Of a stretch of DNA of 64,000 bases, positions 28,748 through 37,878 are shown piece by piece (position 1 is the first letter of the stretch; every line of letters starts with the position of its first letter). This DNA comes from Micromonospora tulbaghiae. Its GTDB lineage: Bacteria > Actinomycetota > Actinomycetes > Mycobacteriales > Micromonosporaceae. A program made the translations under genes and the position numbers. The notes under the pieces are model-generated. The model worked only from the letters and a program-made list of their open reading frames with translations. It searched no databases and had not been told where the DNA came from. The stretch lies in assembly GCF_900091605.1 (NCBI RefSeq), contig NZ_FMCQ01000006.1, positions 109,940-173,939 on the forward strand, written 5' to 3'.

Positions 28748-29677
28748 TCAGCGGGGCGGGGGCAGCTCCCGGCGGTTGAGCTGCTCCCGCAACCCGTCCG
28801 GCAACAGCTCCCGCAACTGGTCCGGCAGCAGCGGCAGGTCCAGCAGGCTCAGCTTGAGCTGGTTGCGCTCCTGGTAGCGGCGCGGGTCGAGGCGGACCAC
28901 CCGGCCGGCGTCCTTGACGTACCGGATGTGCACCGAACCCTCCGTCGCCGCCTGCCGGATCAGCAGCCCGTCCATCTCCACCGCCACCGGCGCCGAGTCC
29001 GCGCGCAGCTCCAGGTGCACCGTCTCGTGCGCGGAGAGCAGCACCGAGCGGGAGATCCCGGCCATCGGCGCGGACGGCGTCACCACCATCGCCTCGGTGG
29101 CCGGTGAGATCAGCGGGCCGCCCGCGGCATAGCTGTACGCGGTCGAGCCGGTCGGCGTGCTCACCACCAGCGCGTCGCACCGGTAGTAGCCGTACCGCTG
29201 GCCGTCCACCGCCAGGGTGGCCGTGACGAAGCCGGCACCGGGCTGCCGGACCAGGGCGATGTCGTTGAACGCCACCACGTCGTCGCCGCAGACGTCGCAG
29301 GCCAGGCAGGCGTGCGACTCGATGGTGAAGTCGTGTTCCACCAGCCGTTCCAGCGCCCGGGGCAGGTCCGGCGGTTCCACCTCGACCAGGAAGCCGAGCC
29401 GGCCCAGGTGCACGCCGAGCACCGGCTTCGGGTCGTGGACGGCCATCCGCAGCGCGCCCAGCATGGTCCCGTCGCCGCCGATGCTGATCAGCGCGGCGCA
29501 GCGCCCGGCCAGCTCGTCCGCGGCGACCGCCTCGACCGAGGCGGGTACGCGCGCCCGGTCCTCGGTGCGTACCGCGAGCGTGATGCGGTGCCGGGCCGCC
29601 CACTCCGCGATGATCCCGACCACCTCGGAGACGTCCCGGTTGGGGTGCAGCACCAGCCCCAGCACATCGCCCGCCAC
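28748..29677 (-). CDS. NAD kinase (ATP/polyphosphate-NAD kinase family)
   Basis: The product is 309 aa. The kinase motif is ISIGGDGTMLGALRM, the NAD-binding motif is FNDIALVRQP and the second domain has VVSTPTGSTAYSYAAGGPLI. It phosphorylates NAD to NADP. The C-terminal ~50 residues (after LDPRRYQERNQLKLS) are an extension rich in Leu and Arg. Actinobacteria often carry more than one NAD kinase; I cannot tell whether this is the main or the accessory copy, so no gene symbol is given. It starts with GTG 29677 and is divergent from the nucleotidyltransferase gene; the 149-nt gap shows no clear promoter elements. Confidence 0.93.
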   Translation of the reverse strand: MAGDVLGLVLHPNRDVSEVVGIIAEWAARHRITLAVRTEDRARVPASVEAVAADELAGRCAALISIGGDGTMLGALRMAVHDPKPVLGVHLGRLGFLVEVEPPDLPRALERLVEHDFTIESHACLACDVCGDDVVAFNDIALVRQPGAGFVTATLAVDGQRYGYYRCDALVVSTPTGSTAYSYAAGGPLISPATEAMVVTPSAPMAGISRSVLLSAHETVHLELRADSAPVAVEMDGLLIRQAATEGSVHIRYVKDAGRVVRLDPRRYQERNQLKLSLLDLPLLPDQLRELLPDGLREQLNRRELPPPR

Positions 29678-29826
29678 CGCTACAGCTCACCACAGCGGCG
29701 TGCCGCCCGCCGGGCTTACCAGGAGCCGTGAAGCCGGGACAGTGCCCCGAACAGGTGATTTCCGTACCCCCGTGCCGGTCCGGCTCGTTGGACGCGAGGT
29801 AGGGCGGGGGGACGAGTGGAGAGTCG

Positions 29827-30555
29827 ATGCATGTCGTGATCATGGCGGGCGGCGCGGGCGTGCGGCTGCGTCCCTACACCTCCACGCTGCCCAAGCCGCT
29901 CGTGCCCATCGGTGAGAGCTACGCGATCCTCGAGATCGTCCTGCGTCAGCTCGCCGACCGCGGCTTCACCCACGTCACACTGGCGATCAATCACCTGGGC
30001 GCGCTGATCCGGGCGTTCGTCGGCGACGGCTCCCGGTTCGGGCTGACCGTCGACTACGTCGAGGAGGACCGGCCGCTGTCGACGATCGGCCCGCTCTTCG
30101 GCATCCGGGACCGCCTGCCCGAGCACTTCCTGGTGATGAACGGCGACGTGCTCACCGACCTCGACTACGCCGACCTGCTGGGCACCCACGCGCGCTCGGG
30201 CGCGCCGCTGACGGTGGCCACCTACCGGCGTACCGTCAAGATCGATTTCGGCGTCCTGGAGCTGGCCGGCGACAAGATCACGTCGTTCTCCGAGAAGCCG
30301 GTCCTGCACTATCGGGTGAGCATGGGCGTCTACGGGCTCTCCCGCAGCACCATCGCCCACTACCCGGTGGGGCAGCCGTTCGGGTTCGACCAACTGGTGC
30401 TGGACCTGCTGGGCCGGGGCGCACCACCGGCCGGCTACGAGTTCGACGGCTACTGGCTGGACATCGGCCGCCCCGAGGACTACGACGAGGCCAATCGGTG
30501 CTTCGGCGAGCTCCGGGACCTGCTCCTGCCCGCCGGCACCCCGGCCGGGGCATGA
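29827..30555 (+). CDS. Sugar-1-phosphate nucleotidyltransferase
   Basis: The product is 242 aa, only the catalytic domain. It has VIMAGGAGVRLRPYTSTLPK (nucleotide-binding GGxGxRLxPxT...PK), VMNGDVLTDLDY (metal-binding Asp) and FSEKPVLHYRVSMGVYGL. It resembles short mannose-1-phosphate guanylyl- and glucose-1-phosphate thymidylyl-type transferases (RfbA/HddC-like), lacking a beta-helix. It would make an NDP-sugar for the exopolysaccharide cluster it heads. GGAGAG lies just upstream of the ATG. The stop overlaps the next ATG (ATGA). Base and sugar specificity cannot be assigned. Confidence 0.85.
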   Translation: MHVVIMAGGAGVRLRPYTSTLPKPLVPIGESYAILEIVLRQLADRGFTHVTLAINHLGALIRAFVGDGSRFGLTVDYVEEDRPLSTIGPLFGIRDRLPEHFLVMNGDVLTDLDYADLLGTHARSGAPLTVATYRRTVKIDFGVLELAGDKITSFSEKPVLHYRVSMGVYGLSRSTIAHYPVGQPFGFDQLVLDLLGRGAPPAGYEFDGYWLDIGRPEDYDEANRCFGELRDLLLPAGTPAGA

Positions 30556-31448
30556 TGCGTGTCCTCCTCTTCGGCGCCTCCGGCTTCATCGGCGCTCACG
30601 TACGCCGGGAACTGGACGCCACGGCGGACCTGGTGTGCCCGTCACGCGACGAGTGCGACCTGGTCGCCGCGACGCCGGAGGCGCTGCGGGCGTTGCTCGG
30701 CACGCTCCGGCCGGACGCGGTGGTCAGTTGCGCCGGAGCGGTGAGCGGCTCGGCCGAGGATCTGATCCGGGCGAACACGCTGACAACCGCCAAGCTCGTG
30801 GACGCGGTCGCCGACACCGTGCCCGGCGCGCGGCTGGTCCGTCTCGGCTCCGCCGCCGAGTACGGTCCGGTCCCGTCCGGCGTCCCGGCTGACGAGGACC
30901 GTCCCGCGACGCCGGTCAGTGCCTACGGCGTGAGCCAGGCGGCGGCGACCCGGCTCATGGAGCTGGCGGCAGCGGCCGGCCGGGTGGACGCGGTAGCGCT
31001 CCGTGTGTTCAACCCCGTCGGTCCCGGCATGCCCCGCACGACACTGCTCGGCCGGGTGGCCGCCCTGCTGTCCCACCTCACGGCCGGCGAGGACCTGCGT
31101 ACCGGCCCGCTGGACGCGTACCGGGACTTCGTTGACGTGCGGGACGTGGCCGCCGCGGTCAGGCGGGCGGTGACTGTCACCGCGCCGCGGGCCCGTGTCC
31201 TCAACGTGGGGAGCGGCCGGGCGGTGCCGGTACGCGACGCGGTCCAGCTGCTGGTGTCGGTGTCCGGCCGCTCGGTCCGCATCCGGGAGGACCGCCCACC
31301 GTCTCCCCGCTCCGGCGACGTGAGCTGGACATGCGCCGACGTCGGCCGGGCGGCCTCGGTCCTGGGGTGGGCCTCCGAACACGACCTGTCCGACTCGGTC
31401 GGTGCGCTGTGGAGCCAGACGGCTCTAGCGGCGACGCCGGCTCGTTGA
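30552..31448 (+). CDS. NAD-dependent epimerase/dehydratase (SDR), catalytic Lys replaced
   Basis: The product is 298 aa, an extended short-chain dehydrogenase. The cofactor motif is LFGASGFIGAHV, the Ser/Thr strand is RLVRLGSAAEYGP and the active-site helix is AYGVSQAAATRLMEL, where the usual YxxxK is YxxxQ (codon CAG). The later VFNPVGPGMP and YRDFVDVRDVAAAV are typical of NDP-sugar epimerases and GDP-4-keto-6-deoxy-mannose reductases. Loss of the Lys may abolish or alter catalysis, or the protein may have a non-redox role. The first ATG overlaps the preceding stop, so it is coupled to the nucleotidyltransferase gene. Confidence 0.82.
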   Translation: MMRVLLFGASGFIGAHVRRELDATADLVCPSRDECDLVAATPEALRALLGTLRPDAVVSCAGAVSGSAEDLIRANTLTTAKLVDAVADTVPGARLVRLGSAAEYGPVPSGVPADEDRPATPVSAYGVSQAAATRLMELAAAAGRVDAVALRVFNPVGPGMPRTTLLGRVAALLSHLTAGEDLRTGPLDAYRDFVDVRDVAAAVRRAVTVTAPRARVLNVGSGRAVPVRDAVQLLVSVSGRSVRIREDRPPSPRSGDVSWTCADVGRAASVLGWASEHDLSDSVGALWSQTALAATPAR

Positions 31449-31497
31449 CCCGACCGGTGCCGGTCCTGCCCGGACCGGTGAAGAGGAGGAGCGAACC

Positions 31498-32505
31498 ATG
31501 ACGGCAGACTCGACCGGCGGCCCGGTGGTGGTGACCGGAGCCGGTGGCTTCATCGGATCCCACCTGGTCGAGGCGCTCGCCGCCGCAGGCCACCGGGTAC
31601 GTGCCCTGGTGCGCTACAACGGCGCCGGGTCGCACGGCTGGCTGGACACGTTCGGCCCGGACCAACTGGCCGGCGTCGAGGTCGTCGCGGGCGACATCCG
31701 CGACCGGGGGATGGTGCAGCGGCTCGTCGACGGCGCCTCCACCGTCTACCACCTCGCCGCGCTGGGCGGCATCCCGTACTCGTACCTCGCCCCCCAGTCC
31801 TACGTGGACACGAACATCACCGGCACGCTCAACGTGCTGGAGAGCGCGCGGACGGCCGGAGTGGGCCGGGTGGTGGTCACATCCACGAGCGAGGTGTACG
31901 GGACCGCCACCACCGTCCCGATGACCGAGCAGCACCGGCTGCGCGGTCAGTCGCCGTACTCGGCCTCGAAGATCGGCGCGGACAAGCTGGCCGAGAGCTA
32001 CCACCTCAGTTTCGGCCTCCCGGTGGTCACGCTCCGCCCGTTCAACACGTACGGCCCCCGCCAGTCCACCAGGGCGGTCATCCCCACCATCATCAGCCAG
32101 CTGGCGAAGGGTGGCGGGGTGGTCCGGCTCGGCGCGCTGCGTACCACCCGCGACCTGCTCTATGTGACGGACACCGTAGCGGCCTTCCAAGCCGTGGGCA
32201 CGGCGCCGGACGACGCGGTCGTGGGCGGTGTGTTCCAGGCAGCGACCGGCCGGGAGACCTCGGTCGGTGACCTGGTCCGCAAGATCGCTGCGATGTTCGG
32301 CGTCCAGCCGGAGGTGGTGGTCACCGAGTCCCGGCTCCGTCCCGCGGAATCCGAGGTGGAACGCCTGCTCGGCGACGCCGGCCTGCTCCGATCGCGGACC
32401 GGATGGCAGCCGGCCACCAGCATCGACGAGGGTCTGAAGGCGACGGTCGAGTGGTTCCTCGATCCGGCCAACCTCGTGCGCTACCGCTCCGATCGGGCGG
32501 TGTGA
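31498..32505 (+). CDS. NAD-dependent 4,6-dehydratase, LegB/PglF-like role
   Basis: The product is 335 aa, an extended SDR with VTGAGGFIGSHLVEAL, VYHLAALGGIPYSY, VTSTSEVYGTA and the intact catalytic SPYSASKIGADKLAESY, then RPFNTYGPRQSTRAVIPTI. This combination closely matches what I recall of LegB, the UDP-GlcNAc 4,6-dehydratase of legionaminic acid synthesis; more generally it makes a 4-keto-6-deoxy nucleotide sugar. It would supply the 4-keto substrate for the DegT aminotransferase at 39083. An AGGAGGA Shine-Dalgarno sequence lies 7 nt before the ATG. It follows the epimerase gene after 49 nt, probably in the same operon. Confidence 0.87.
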   Translation: MTADSTGGPVVVTGAGGFIGSHLVEALAAAGHRVRALVRYNGAGSHGWLDTFGPDQLAGVEVVAGDIRDRGMVQRLVDGASTVYHLAALGGIPYSYLAPQSYVDTNITGTLNVLESARTAGVGRVVVTSTSEVYGTATTVPMTEQHRLRGQSPYSASKIGADKLAESYHLSFGLPVVTLRPFNTYGPRQSTRAVIPTIISQLAKGGGVVRLGALRTTRDLLYVTDTVAAFQAVGTAPDDAVVGGVFQAATGRETSVGDLVRKIAAMFGVQPEVVVTESRLRPAESEVERLLGDAGLLRSRTGWQPATSIDEGLKATVEWFLDPANLVRYRSDRAV

Positions 32506-32593
32506 CGGTTTTCCGCACGCTTGTGGGGCGGCCCTTCGTCGCCCACTTCTCCACCTCGCCGGCCGGACGGCCGGTGCCGCAGGAGGCTTGAAC

Positions 32594-33886
32594 GTGATGG
32601 TGATGCAGGACAGCCGCCGGTCGTCGGCGATCGGCACGGTCCGCGGCCCCGGCAGCCCCGGTGGGCTCGTCGGGGTGGAGACGCCGGCGTGGCGCACGAA
32701 TGGTCTCGTCTCGGCGGTGCTGCGCGCCACCGCCGTGGTGCTGCTGCTCAACTTCGACCAGTTCCCGCGTCTGGTCGGCCGCGGGTTCCTGATCGCCGCA
32801 GTGGTGCTCGCGGTGCCGTTGCTCCTGCACGAGATCCTCCGTCCGGCCACGCGTGCCCGGACCATGATCTTCTGGACCCTCGTGATCTTCGGCGTCCTCG
32901 CGGCGCCGGGGATCCTGCACCCCCCTGAGACGGACTACGGCCGGCAGAAGTTCCTGCTGCTCGTGACGTTGACCGTGTTCGCCACGCTGGCGGTGGCGGT
33001 GCTACGCGGGCGACGCGATGTCGAGATGTTCGCCGCCGTGTTCGTGTTGTCGGGGGTCGTGCTCGCGATCGCCACGCTCAACGGCGATCCGCAGGACGGC
33101 CGGGCCGACGGCTTCGGCTCCAACCCGATCTGGCTGGCCCGGGCCATCGGCGGCGCGTTCGTCGCGCTCACCTGGCTCTACCTGCAGAAGCGGGTGGCGG
33201 CCTGGTGGGCGGCGGGCCTGGCCGTGCTCCTCGGCCTCGGTCTCCTGGCGACCGGCTCCCGGGGACCGCTCCTGGCCACCGTGGTAGCCCTCTTCGTCCT
33301 GGTGCTGGCCGGGTTCCGTCTGAAGATCCGGCGGGGCCGGCGCGAGTGGGTCGGCGTGGGTCTGATGGGCGCTCTGGTGGCCGCCGTTGTCGCGCTGCCG
33401 TCGATCCTGCCGCCCCGGGTCTACGCGCTCCTGACCGACCCGAGCGAGGAGCTGTTCGACACCGCCCGCGCGGAGATGCGCGAGGTCAGCGTGCCGATGA
33501 TCGCCGAGCATCCCGGTGGTGTCGGCTATGGCAACTGGGGCGACTACTCCGGCATGTTGATCCACAACTATCCGCACAACCTGTGGCTGGAACTGCCGGC
33601 CGAGGCGGGCTGGCTGGTGGGCGGAGCCTTCATCCTGGCCACGGTGGTCGTGGCGGCGGGGCTGTGGCGCGCGTCCAGACGCGACCCGGTCGCCGGGTTC
33701 GTGCTGGCCGTACTGGCGTTCAATGTGGTCGCGGTGTCGACCTCCGGAGACGTGAACGCCGGCCGACCGCTCTTCGCCGCGCTGGCGCTCGGCGTGCTCG
33801 TGCTGGCCGGCGCGACACTGCCCGCCGGCGTACGGGCCCGCGCCAGACGAGTCCGTACGCCGTCCGGCCGGGGGGTCGCTGGGTGA
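32594..33886 (+). CDS. O-antigen ligase / Wzy-like polymerase, membrane
   Basis: The product is 430 aa with about ten to twelve membrane helices, including VVLLLNFDQFPRLV and ILATVVVAAGLWRA. The large extracytoplasmic loop before residue 340 has GVGYGNWGDYSG and HNYPHNLWLELPAEAGW; the H-N-x-W/L-LE motif in that loop marks the Wzy/WaaL family. It probably polymerises or ligates undecaprenyl-linked repeat units. AGGAGG at 32581-32586 fits GTG 32594 (7 nt) or ATG 32597 better than the TTG at 32588. The stop overlaps the next start by GTGA. Confidence 0.8.
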   Translation: MMVMQDSRRSSAIGTVRGPGSPGGLVGVETPAWRTNGLVSAVLRATAVVLLLNFDQFPRLVGRGFLIAAVVLAVPLLLHEILRPATRARTMIFWTLVIFGVLAAPGILHPPETDYGRQKFLLLVTLTVFATLAVAVLRGRRDVEMFAAVFVLSGVVLAIATLNGDPQDGRADGFGSNPIWLARAIGGAFVALTWLYLQKRVAAWWAAGLAVLLGLGLLATGSRGPLLATVVALFVLVLAGFRLKIRRGRREWVGVGLMGALVAAVVALPSILPPRVYALLTDPSEELFDTARAEMREVSVPMIAEHPGGVGYGNWGDYSGMLIHNYPHNLWLELPAEAGWLVGGAFILATVVVAAGLWRASRRDPVAGFVLAVLAFNVVAVSTSGDVNAGRPLFAALALGVLVLAGATLPAGVRARARRVRTPSGRGVAG

Positions 33887-35205
33887 GGTGGCGGGCGCGG
33901 CTCGCCATGTCCAGCGGCCGACGCGGAGTACTCGGCATCGCCGCCGGATCGGCCGGCGGTCAGCTGCTGGCGCTGGCAGCGGTTCCGTTGCTGACGAGGC
34001 TCTACCGCCCAGCCGACTTCGGCGTCCTCGCAGTGGTCGCCGCGCTCGTGGTCACGGTGGGCACGGTGGCCGCGCTCCGGTTCGAGATGGCCGTTCCGCT
34101 GCCCGAGCGCGAGGAGGACGCCCGTGCGCTGGTGCGGCTCGGTCTCGTCGCGGCCGCCGGCACGGCGGTACTGGGTTCGCTCGTCGTCGTGCTGGCGGGG
34201 GACCGGGTGGCCCGCTGGTTCGGTCAGCCCGAGCTGGCCCACTGGCTCTGGGTGGTGCCGCCCTCCGCCGCCGCGATGGGTGTCGTCCTCGTGCTCAACC
34301 AGTTCGCGGTGCGGCATCGGCGTTACGGGGCGATCGGCCGGCGCAACCTCTTCCAGTCTCTGTCGGTGGTGGTCACCCAGATCGTGGCCGGTGGGGCAGG
34401 GCTTCGTCCCGGCGGCCTGGCGCTCGGCTTCGGGTTCGGTCAGGTCGCGGCCGCCGCGGTCCTGCTCCGGGACGCCCGCCGGCGCGGCGCGGCCGCCGGG
34501 GCCGGCCGGCGGACGTCACGCCTGCCGGCGGTGGCACGTCGGTACCGGCGCTTCCCGTTTCTCCTGGCCCCGTCCGGTCTGCTCAACGTTCTCGGCACGC
34601 AGTTGCCGGTGCTGCTCATCGCCTACTACTACGGCTCCACGGTGGCGGGCTGGTTGGGACTTACCCAGCGGGTGATCGCCATGCCCGCCGCCCTGGTGGC
34701 GTCCGCGGTGGCCCAGGTCTACCTGGGGGAGGTCGCCCGGATCGCCCGGGAACAACCCCGGCGCGGTCGGCGCGTGTTCCTCGACGCCAGCCGGAGACTG
34801 GCCCTGATCGCGGGTCCCGGCGCACTGCTCGTGCTGGTCGGCGCGCCGGCGGCCTTCAGCCTGGTCTTCGGTCCGCAGTGGCACAGCAGCGGCGCCTACG
34901 CCCAGGCCCTGGCCGTCTTCATGGCGGCTCAGCTCGTCGTCTCGCCGCTGTCGCAGACGCTCGTCGTGTTCGAACGCCAAGCTCTGCAACTCGCCTGGGA
35001 CGCGGGCCGTGTCGCGGTGGTGGCGGGAGCCGTCTCGGTGGTGGCGCTCACGGGCGGGTCACCGCTGACCGCGGTCTGGGTGTTCGGGGTGTCTGGCGCG
35101 CTGGCATACGGCGTCGGGTGGCTGATGTCGCTGCGGGTCGTGACGGCGGCCGGCCGGGACGCCGGCCGTGCTCGCCCCGCGCCGGAACTCGTGCCGCAGA
35201 GCTGA
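33883..35205 (+). CDS. Oligosaccharide flippase, Wzx-like (MATE/MOP superfamily)
   Basis: The product is 440 aa with about twelve membrane helices. It begins GIAAGSAGGQLLALAAVPLL and TRLYRPADFGVLAVVAAL, the usual entry helix and 'P.dfG..a' signature of the polysaccharide synthesis family. A basic cytoplasmic loop lies near the middle (DARRRGAAAGAGRRTSRL). It would flip lipid-linked repeat units across the membrane to the Wzy-like polymerase upstream. GTG 33883 shares GTGA with the preceding stop and has GGGG about 7 nt upstream; ATG 33907 is the alternative start. Confidence 0.82.
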   Translation: MRWRARLAMSSGRRGVLGIAAGSAGGQLLALAAVPLLTRLYRPADFGVLAVVAALVVTVGTVAALRFEMAVPLPEREEDARALVRLGLVAAAGTAVLGSLVVVLAGDRVARWFGQPELAHWLWVVPPSAAAMGVVLVLNQFAVRHRRYGAIGRRNLFQSLSVVVTQIVAGGAGLRPGGLALGFGFGQVAAAAVLLRDARRRGAAAGAGRRTSRLPAVARRYRRFPFLLAPSGLLNVLGTQLPVLLIAYYYGSTVAGWLGLTQRVIAMPAALVASAVAQVYLGEVARIAREQPRRGRRVFLDASRRLALIAGPGALLVLVGAPAAFSLVFGPQWHSSGAYAQALAVFMAAQLVVSPLSQTLVVFERQALQLAWDAGRVAVVAGAVSVVALTGGSPLTAVWVFGVSGALAYGVGWLMSLRVVTAAGRDAGRARPAPELVPQS

Positions 35206-35258
35206 GGCATTCACGTTCTCCGTCACGTCCTGCACGGAAAGAAATCGTTTATCCCTTC

Positions 35259-36596
35259 ATGAGGAACGCTGATCCGGAGCCGGCACCGCGCCTGCTGATC
35301 GTCTCTTATCACTTCCCGCCGGCGGAGACAGTCGGCGCACGGCGGCCCGCGGCCCTCGCGGCGTTCGCGAAGCAGCAGGGGTGGGACGTCCGGGTGTTGA
35401 CCGCAGTCGGGGCCGACCAGGGCGGCGCGCCCGTCCCGGTGCCCGAGGAGCACCTGATCCGGATCGCGCCGTCGCCGCGGCTCCGCCGGCCCGGCCGGAG
35501 TGCGGGAGAGCCGGTGCCGGACGGCGCCACCCCACCGCCGTCCCGGCTCGGGCGGATCCGCTCCAGTGCCGATCGACTCCTGGTCAAGGCCGGCATGGAA
35601 CTGTTGCTGCCGGATCCACAGCTCAACTGGATCCGGCCACCGGTACAGAACTTCGACCGGGGCGCCGCCGGATGGCGCCCGGACGTCATCCTGGTGTCCG
35701 GCCCGCCCTTCTCCGGATTCGTCGTGGCCGCCGCACTCGCCCGGCGGCTCCGGGTGCCATGGGTCGCTGACTACCGGGACCTGTGGTCCGTCGGCAACGA
35801 GTACTGGGTGCGCTCCGCACTGCGTCGAGCGGTCGACAAGAGGCTGGAGCGGCGCGTGCTGCGGACCGTGGCGGCGTGCGTGACGGTCTCGGAGCCGCTG
35901 GCCGAGACGATCCACCGCACCTTCGGGGTGCAGACGCACGTGGTGATGAACGGCATCGACCGCCGGCCCGTACCGATGGAGTCCTTCGCGACCTCGGTCG
36001 GCGTCGAGGCGTCGGCTACCACACTGACGCTCGCACACACCGGCTACATCTATCCGGGAAAGCGTGATCCGAGCCCGCTGATCGACGCGATCGCCCTGCT
36101 CGGAGCGGACGCAGCGAAGGTGCACCTGATCTTCGCGGGGGAGGACCACGGCATCACCCGCGCCGCCGCCGAACGGGCCGGCGTGACCGACTCCGTCACC
36201 CTTCTCGGCCAGGTCTCGCCGGAGAAGTCGTGGCGGATCCAGGCGGACGCGGACGCGCTCGTCCTGCTCATGTGGAACGATCCGCGAGACGCCGGCACGG
36301 TGACCGGCAAGATCTTCGACTACCTCCAGGCCCGCCGCCCCGTCCTCCTGCTCGGTTACGAGCACGGCGTGGCCGCACGCCTGCTGCGCGAACGGAGCGC
36401 GGGGGTCGTGGCGAACGACCCGGCCGCGATCGCAGCCCGGTTGCGGGAGTGGCTCGCCGTGAAGGAACGTACCGGACGGGTGCCGGCAGTCCCGGCCGCT
36501 GCGCTCGACGGGCTGTTCCGCGAGGATCAGCTCGGCCGCTACCTCGACATCCTCCGGGACGCCGCGCGAGGGGGCGTCCAGCGTCCCGTCACCTGA
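35259..36596 (+). CDS. Glycosyltransferase, GT4-like
   Basis: The product is 445 aa. It begins RLLIVSYHFPPAETVGARRP, the start of the GT4 subgroup with WbuB-like 'FPP' entry, continues with VDPVILVSGPPFS-like text (DVILVSGPPFSGF) and VPWVADYRDLWS, and carries NGIDRRPVP between the two Rossmann domains. The donor-domain motif is ADALVLLMWNDPRDAGTVTGKIFDYLQARRPVL. It probably adds a sugar of the repeat unit. ATG 35259 lacks a strong Shine-Dalgarno sequence; GGAAAG lies about 17 nt upstream. It ends the rightward exopolysaccharide operon and converges on the next gene with 61 nt between stops. Confidence 0.85.
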   Translation: MRNADPEPAPRLLIVSYHFPPAETVGARRPAALAAFAKQQGWDVRVLTAVGADQGGAPVPVPEEHLIRIAPSPRLRRPGRSAGEPVPDGATPPPSRLGRIRSSADRLLVKAGMELLLPDPQLNWIRPPVQNFDRGAAGWRPDVILVSGPPFSGFVVAAALARRLRVPWVADYRDLWSVGNEYWVRSALRRAVDKRLERRVLRTVAACVTVSEPLAETIHRTFGVQTHVVMNGIDRRPVPMESFATSVGVEASATTLTLAHTGYIYPGKRDPSPLIDAIALLGADAAKVHLIFAGEDHGITRAAAERAGVTDSVTLLGQVSPEKSWRIQADADALVLLMWNDPRDAGTVTGKIFDYLQARRPVLLLGYEHGVAARLLRERSAGVVANDPAAIAARLREWLAVKERTGRVPAVPAAALDGLFREDQLGRYLDILRDAARGGVQRPVT

Positions 36597-36657
36597 ACGG
36601 TCCCGACCGGAGGGCGCCCGCAGCGGTTGATGCGTGTGCCGTCCGGTGCGCGGGATG

Positions 36658-37878
36658 TCAGCGTGCGGACGGAAGGGAAACCGGTGCTCTGCGGCCCACC
36701 CGGCCGGCGGCGGTCTCGGCGACGGCCCGGTAGAACGACGCCCGGCGGGCGTCGAGCGTCTCGGCGGAGAAGTCACGGGACCGGCGGAGGTTGCGGGCCG
36801 AGGCAGCCGCGAGCCGGTCCGGGTCGGCCAGTATCGCGGTCACTGTGGAGGCGAGCGCGGCCGGGTCGTCGGGCGGCACCAGGCAGTCCGGTTCGAGCAG
36901 CTCCGGAATGCCGCCGGCGGTCGAACCGACCGCCGGCAGTGCCCTGGCCATCGCCTCGATGAGCGCCCGGGGCAGGCCCTCGGTACGCGACGGCATCACG
37001 AACAGGTCCGCCGAGTCCAGTTGGCGGCGGACCGCGTCGGCGTCGGGTAGCGGGCCGGTGAAGCTCACCCGGTCGGCCACTCCCGATCGGGCGGCCAACT
37101 GCTCCAGATGGGGACGGTAGGCGCCCACGCCGACATGCACGAGCCGGGCCCGGGGCCCGTCGGCGGGCATCAGCGCCAGCGCGGAGATGAGCGTGTCGAC
37201 TCCCTTGTAGAGCTGTTCGAGCGAGCCGACCGACACCAGTGTCGCTACTGGCGGAAGCTGCCGGACCGGCCGGGCCTGCGGCACGAACGCCGCCGGTGGC
37301 AGGTCGACGCTGGAGATGCCGGCCGTGGGCGTGGTCGGCAACGCGGGGTAGCGGAGTTGCAGGCGCCGTTCCGTCTCGTACGCCACGGCGGCGGCCTCGC
37401 GGCACTGCCGGCGCAGCGTCCGGGTGGACAGCGTGCGCAGCAGCGGCCGCAGCGGATGCCGGACCACCCCCGGGGCGAGCACGTCGTACGGATCCCCGAT
37501 CACTTCGAGCGCGTACGGGAGGCGGGCCCGGTCGCGTGCCCGAGCCAGCAGTGAGCCGATCGGCGAGGGCACCCGGAGCACCACGGCGTCCCGGGATTCC
37601 GCCGCGGCGGACACCGCTGCGGCGATCGCCCGCCGTCCCAGCAGGTAACCCCGAGGCCCGACGTAGTACGGCAACGCCCAGACGTCGACGCCGTCCCCGT
37701 CGACCCGGGCCGCGGCCGCCGGTCGCTGCGCGACGTCCCGCACCCGGGCGGCGACGCGTACGTTGTCGAAGGCGACCAGGTACCGTCGCCAGATCGCGTT
37801 GTCCGGGCCTGCTTCGACCCAGACCGCGCCGTCCGGAGTCCGGCTGAAGCGCGACTCCGATGTCACCACGACCCGCAT
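36658..37878 (-). CDS. Glycosyltransferase family 4
   Basis: The product is 406 aa with the GT-B fold. The N-terminal domain begins RVVVTSESRFSRTPDGAVWV, an unusual entry lacking the glycine-rich loop. The C-terminal donor domain has VSVGSLEQLYKGVDTLISAL, VSFTGPLPDADAVRRQL and DLFVMPSRTEGLPRALIEAMA with E-x7-E, then GSTAGGIPELLEPDCLVPP. Its ATG shares one base with the stop of the preceding glycosyltransferase (TGATG), so both are co-translated with the aminotransferase gene. Confidence 0.9.
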   Translation of the reverse strand: MRVVVTSESRFSRTPDGAVWVEAGPDNAIWRRYLVAFDNVRVAARVRDVAQRPAAAARVDGDGVDVWALPYYVGPRGYLLGRRAIAAAVSAAAESRDAVVLRVPSPIGSLLARARDRARLPYALEVIGDPYDVLAPGVVRHPLRPLLRTLSTRTLRRQCREAAAVAYETERRLQLRYPALPTTPTAGISSVDLPPAAFVPQARPVRQLPPVATLVSVGSLEQLYKGVDTLISALALMPADGPRARLVHVGVGAYRPHLEQLAARSGVADRVSFTGPLPDADAVRRQLDSADLFVMPSRTEGLPRALIEAMARALPAVGSTAGGIPELLEPDCLVPPDDPAALASTVTAILADPDRLAAASARNLRRSRDFSAETLDARRASFYRAVAETAAGRVGRRAPVSLPSAR

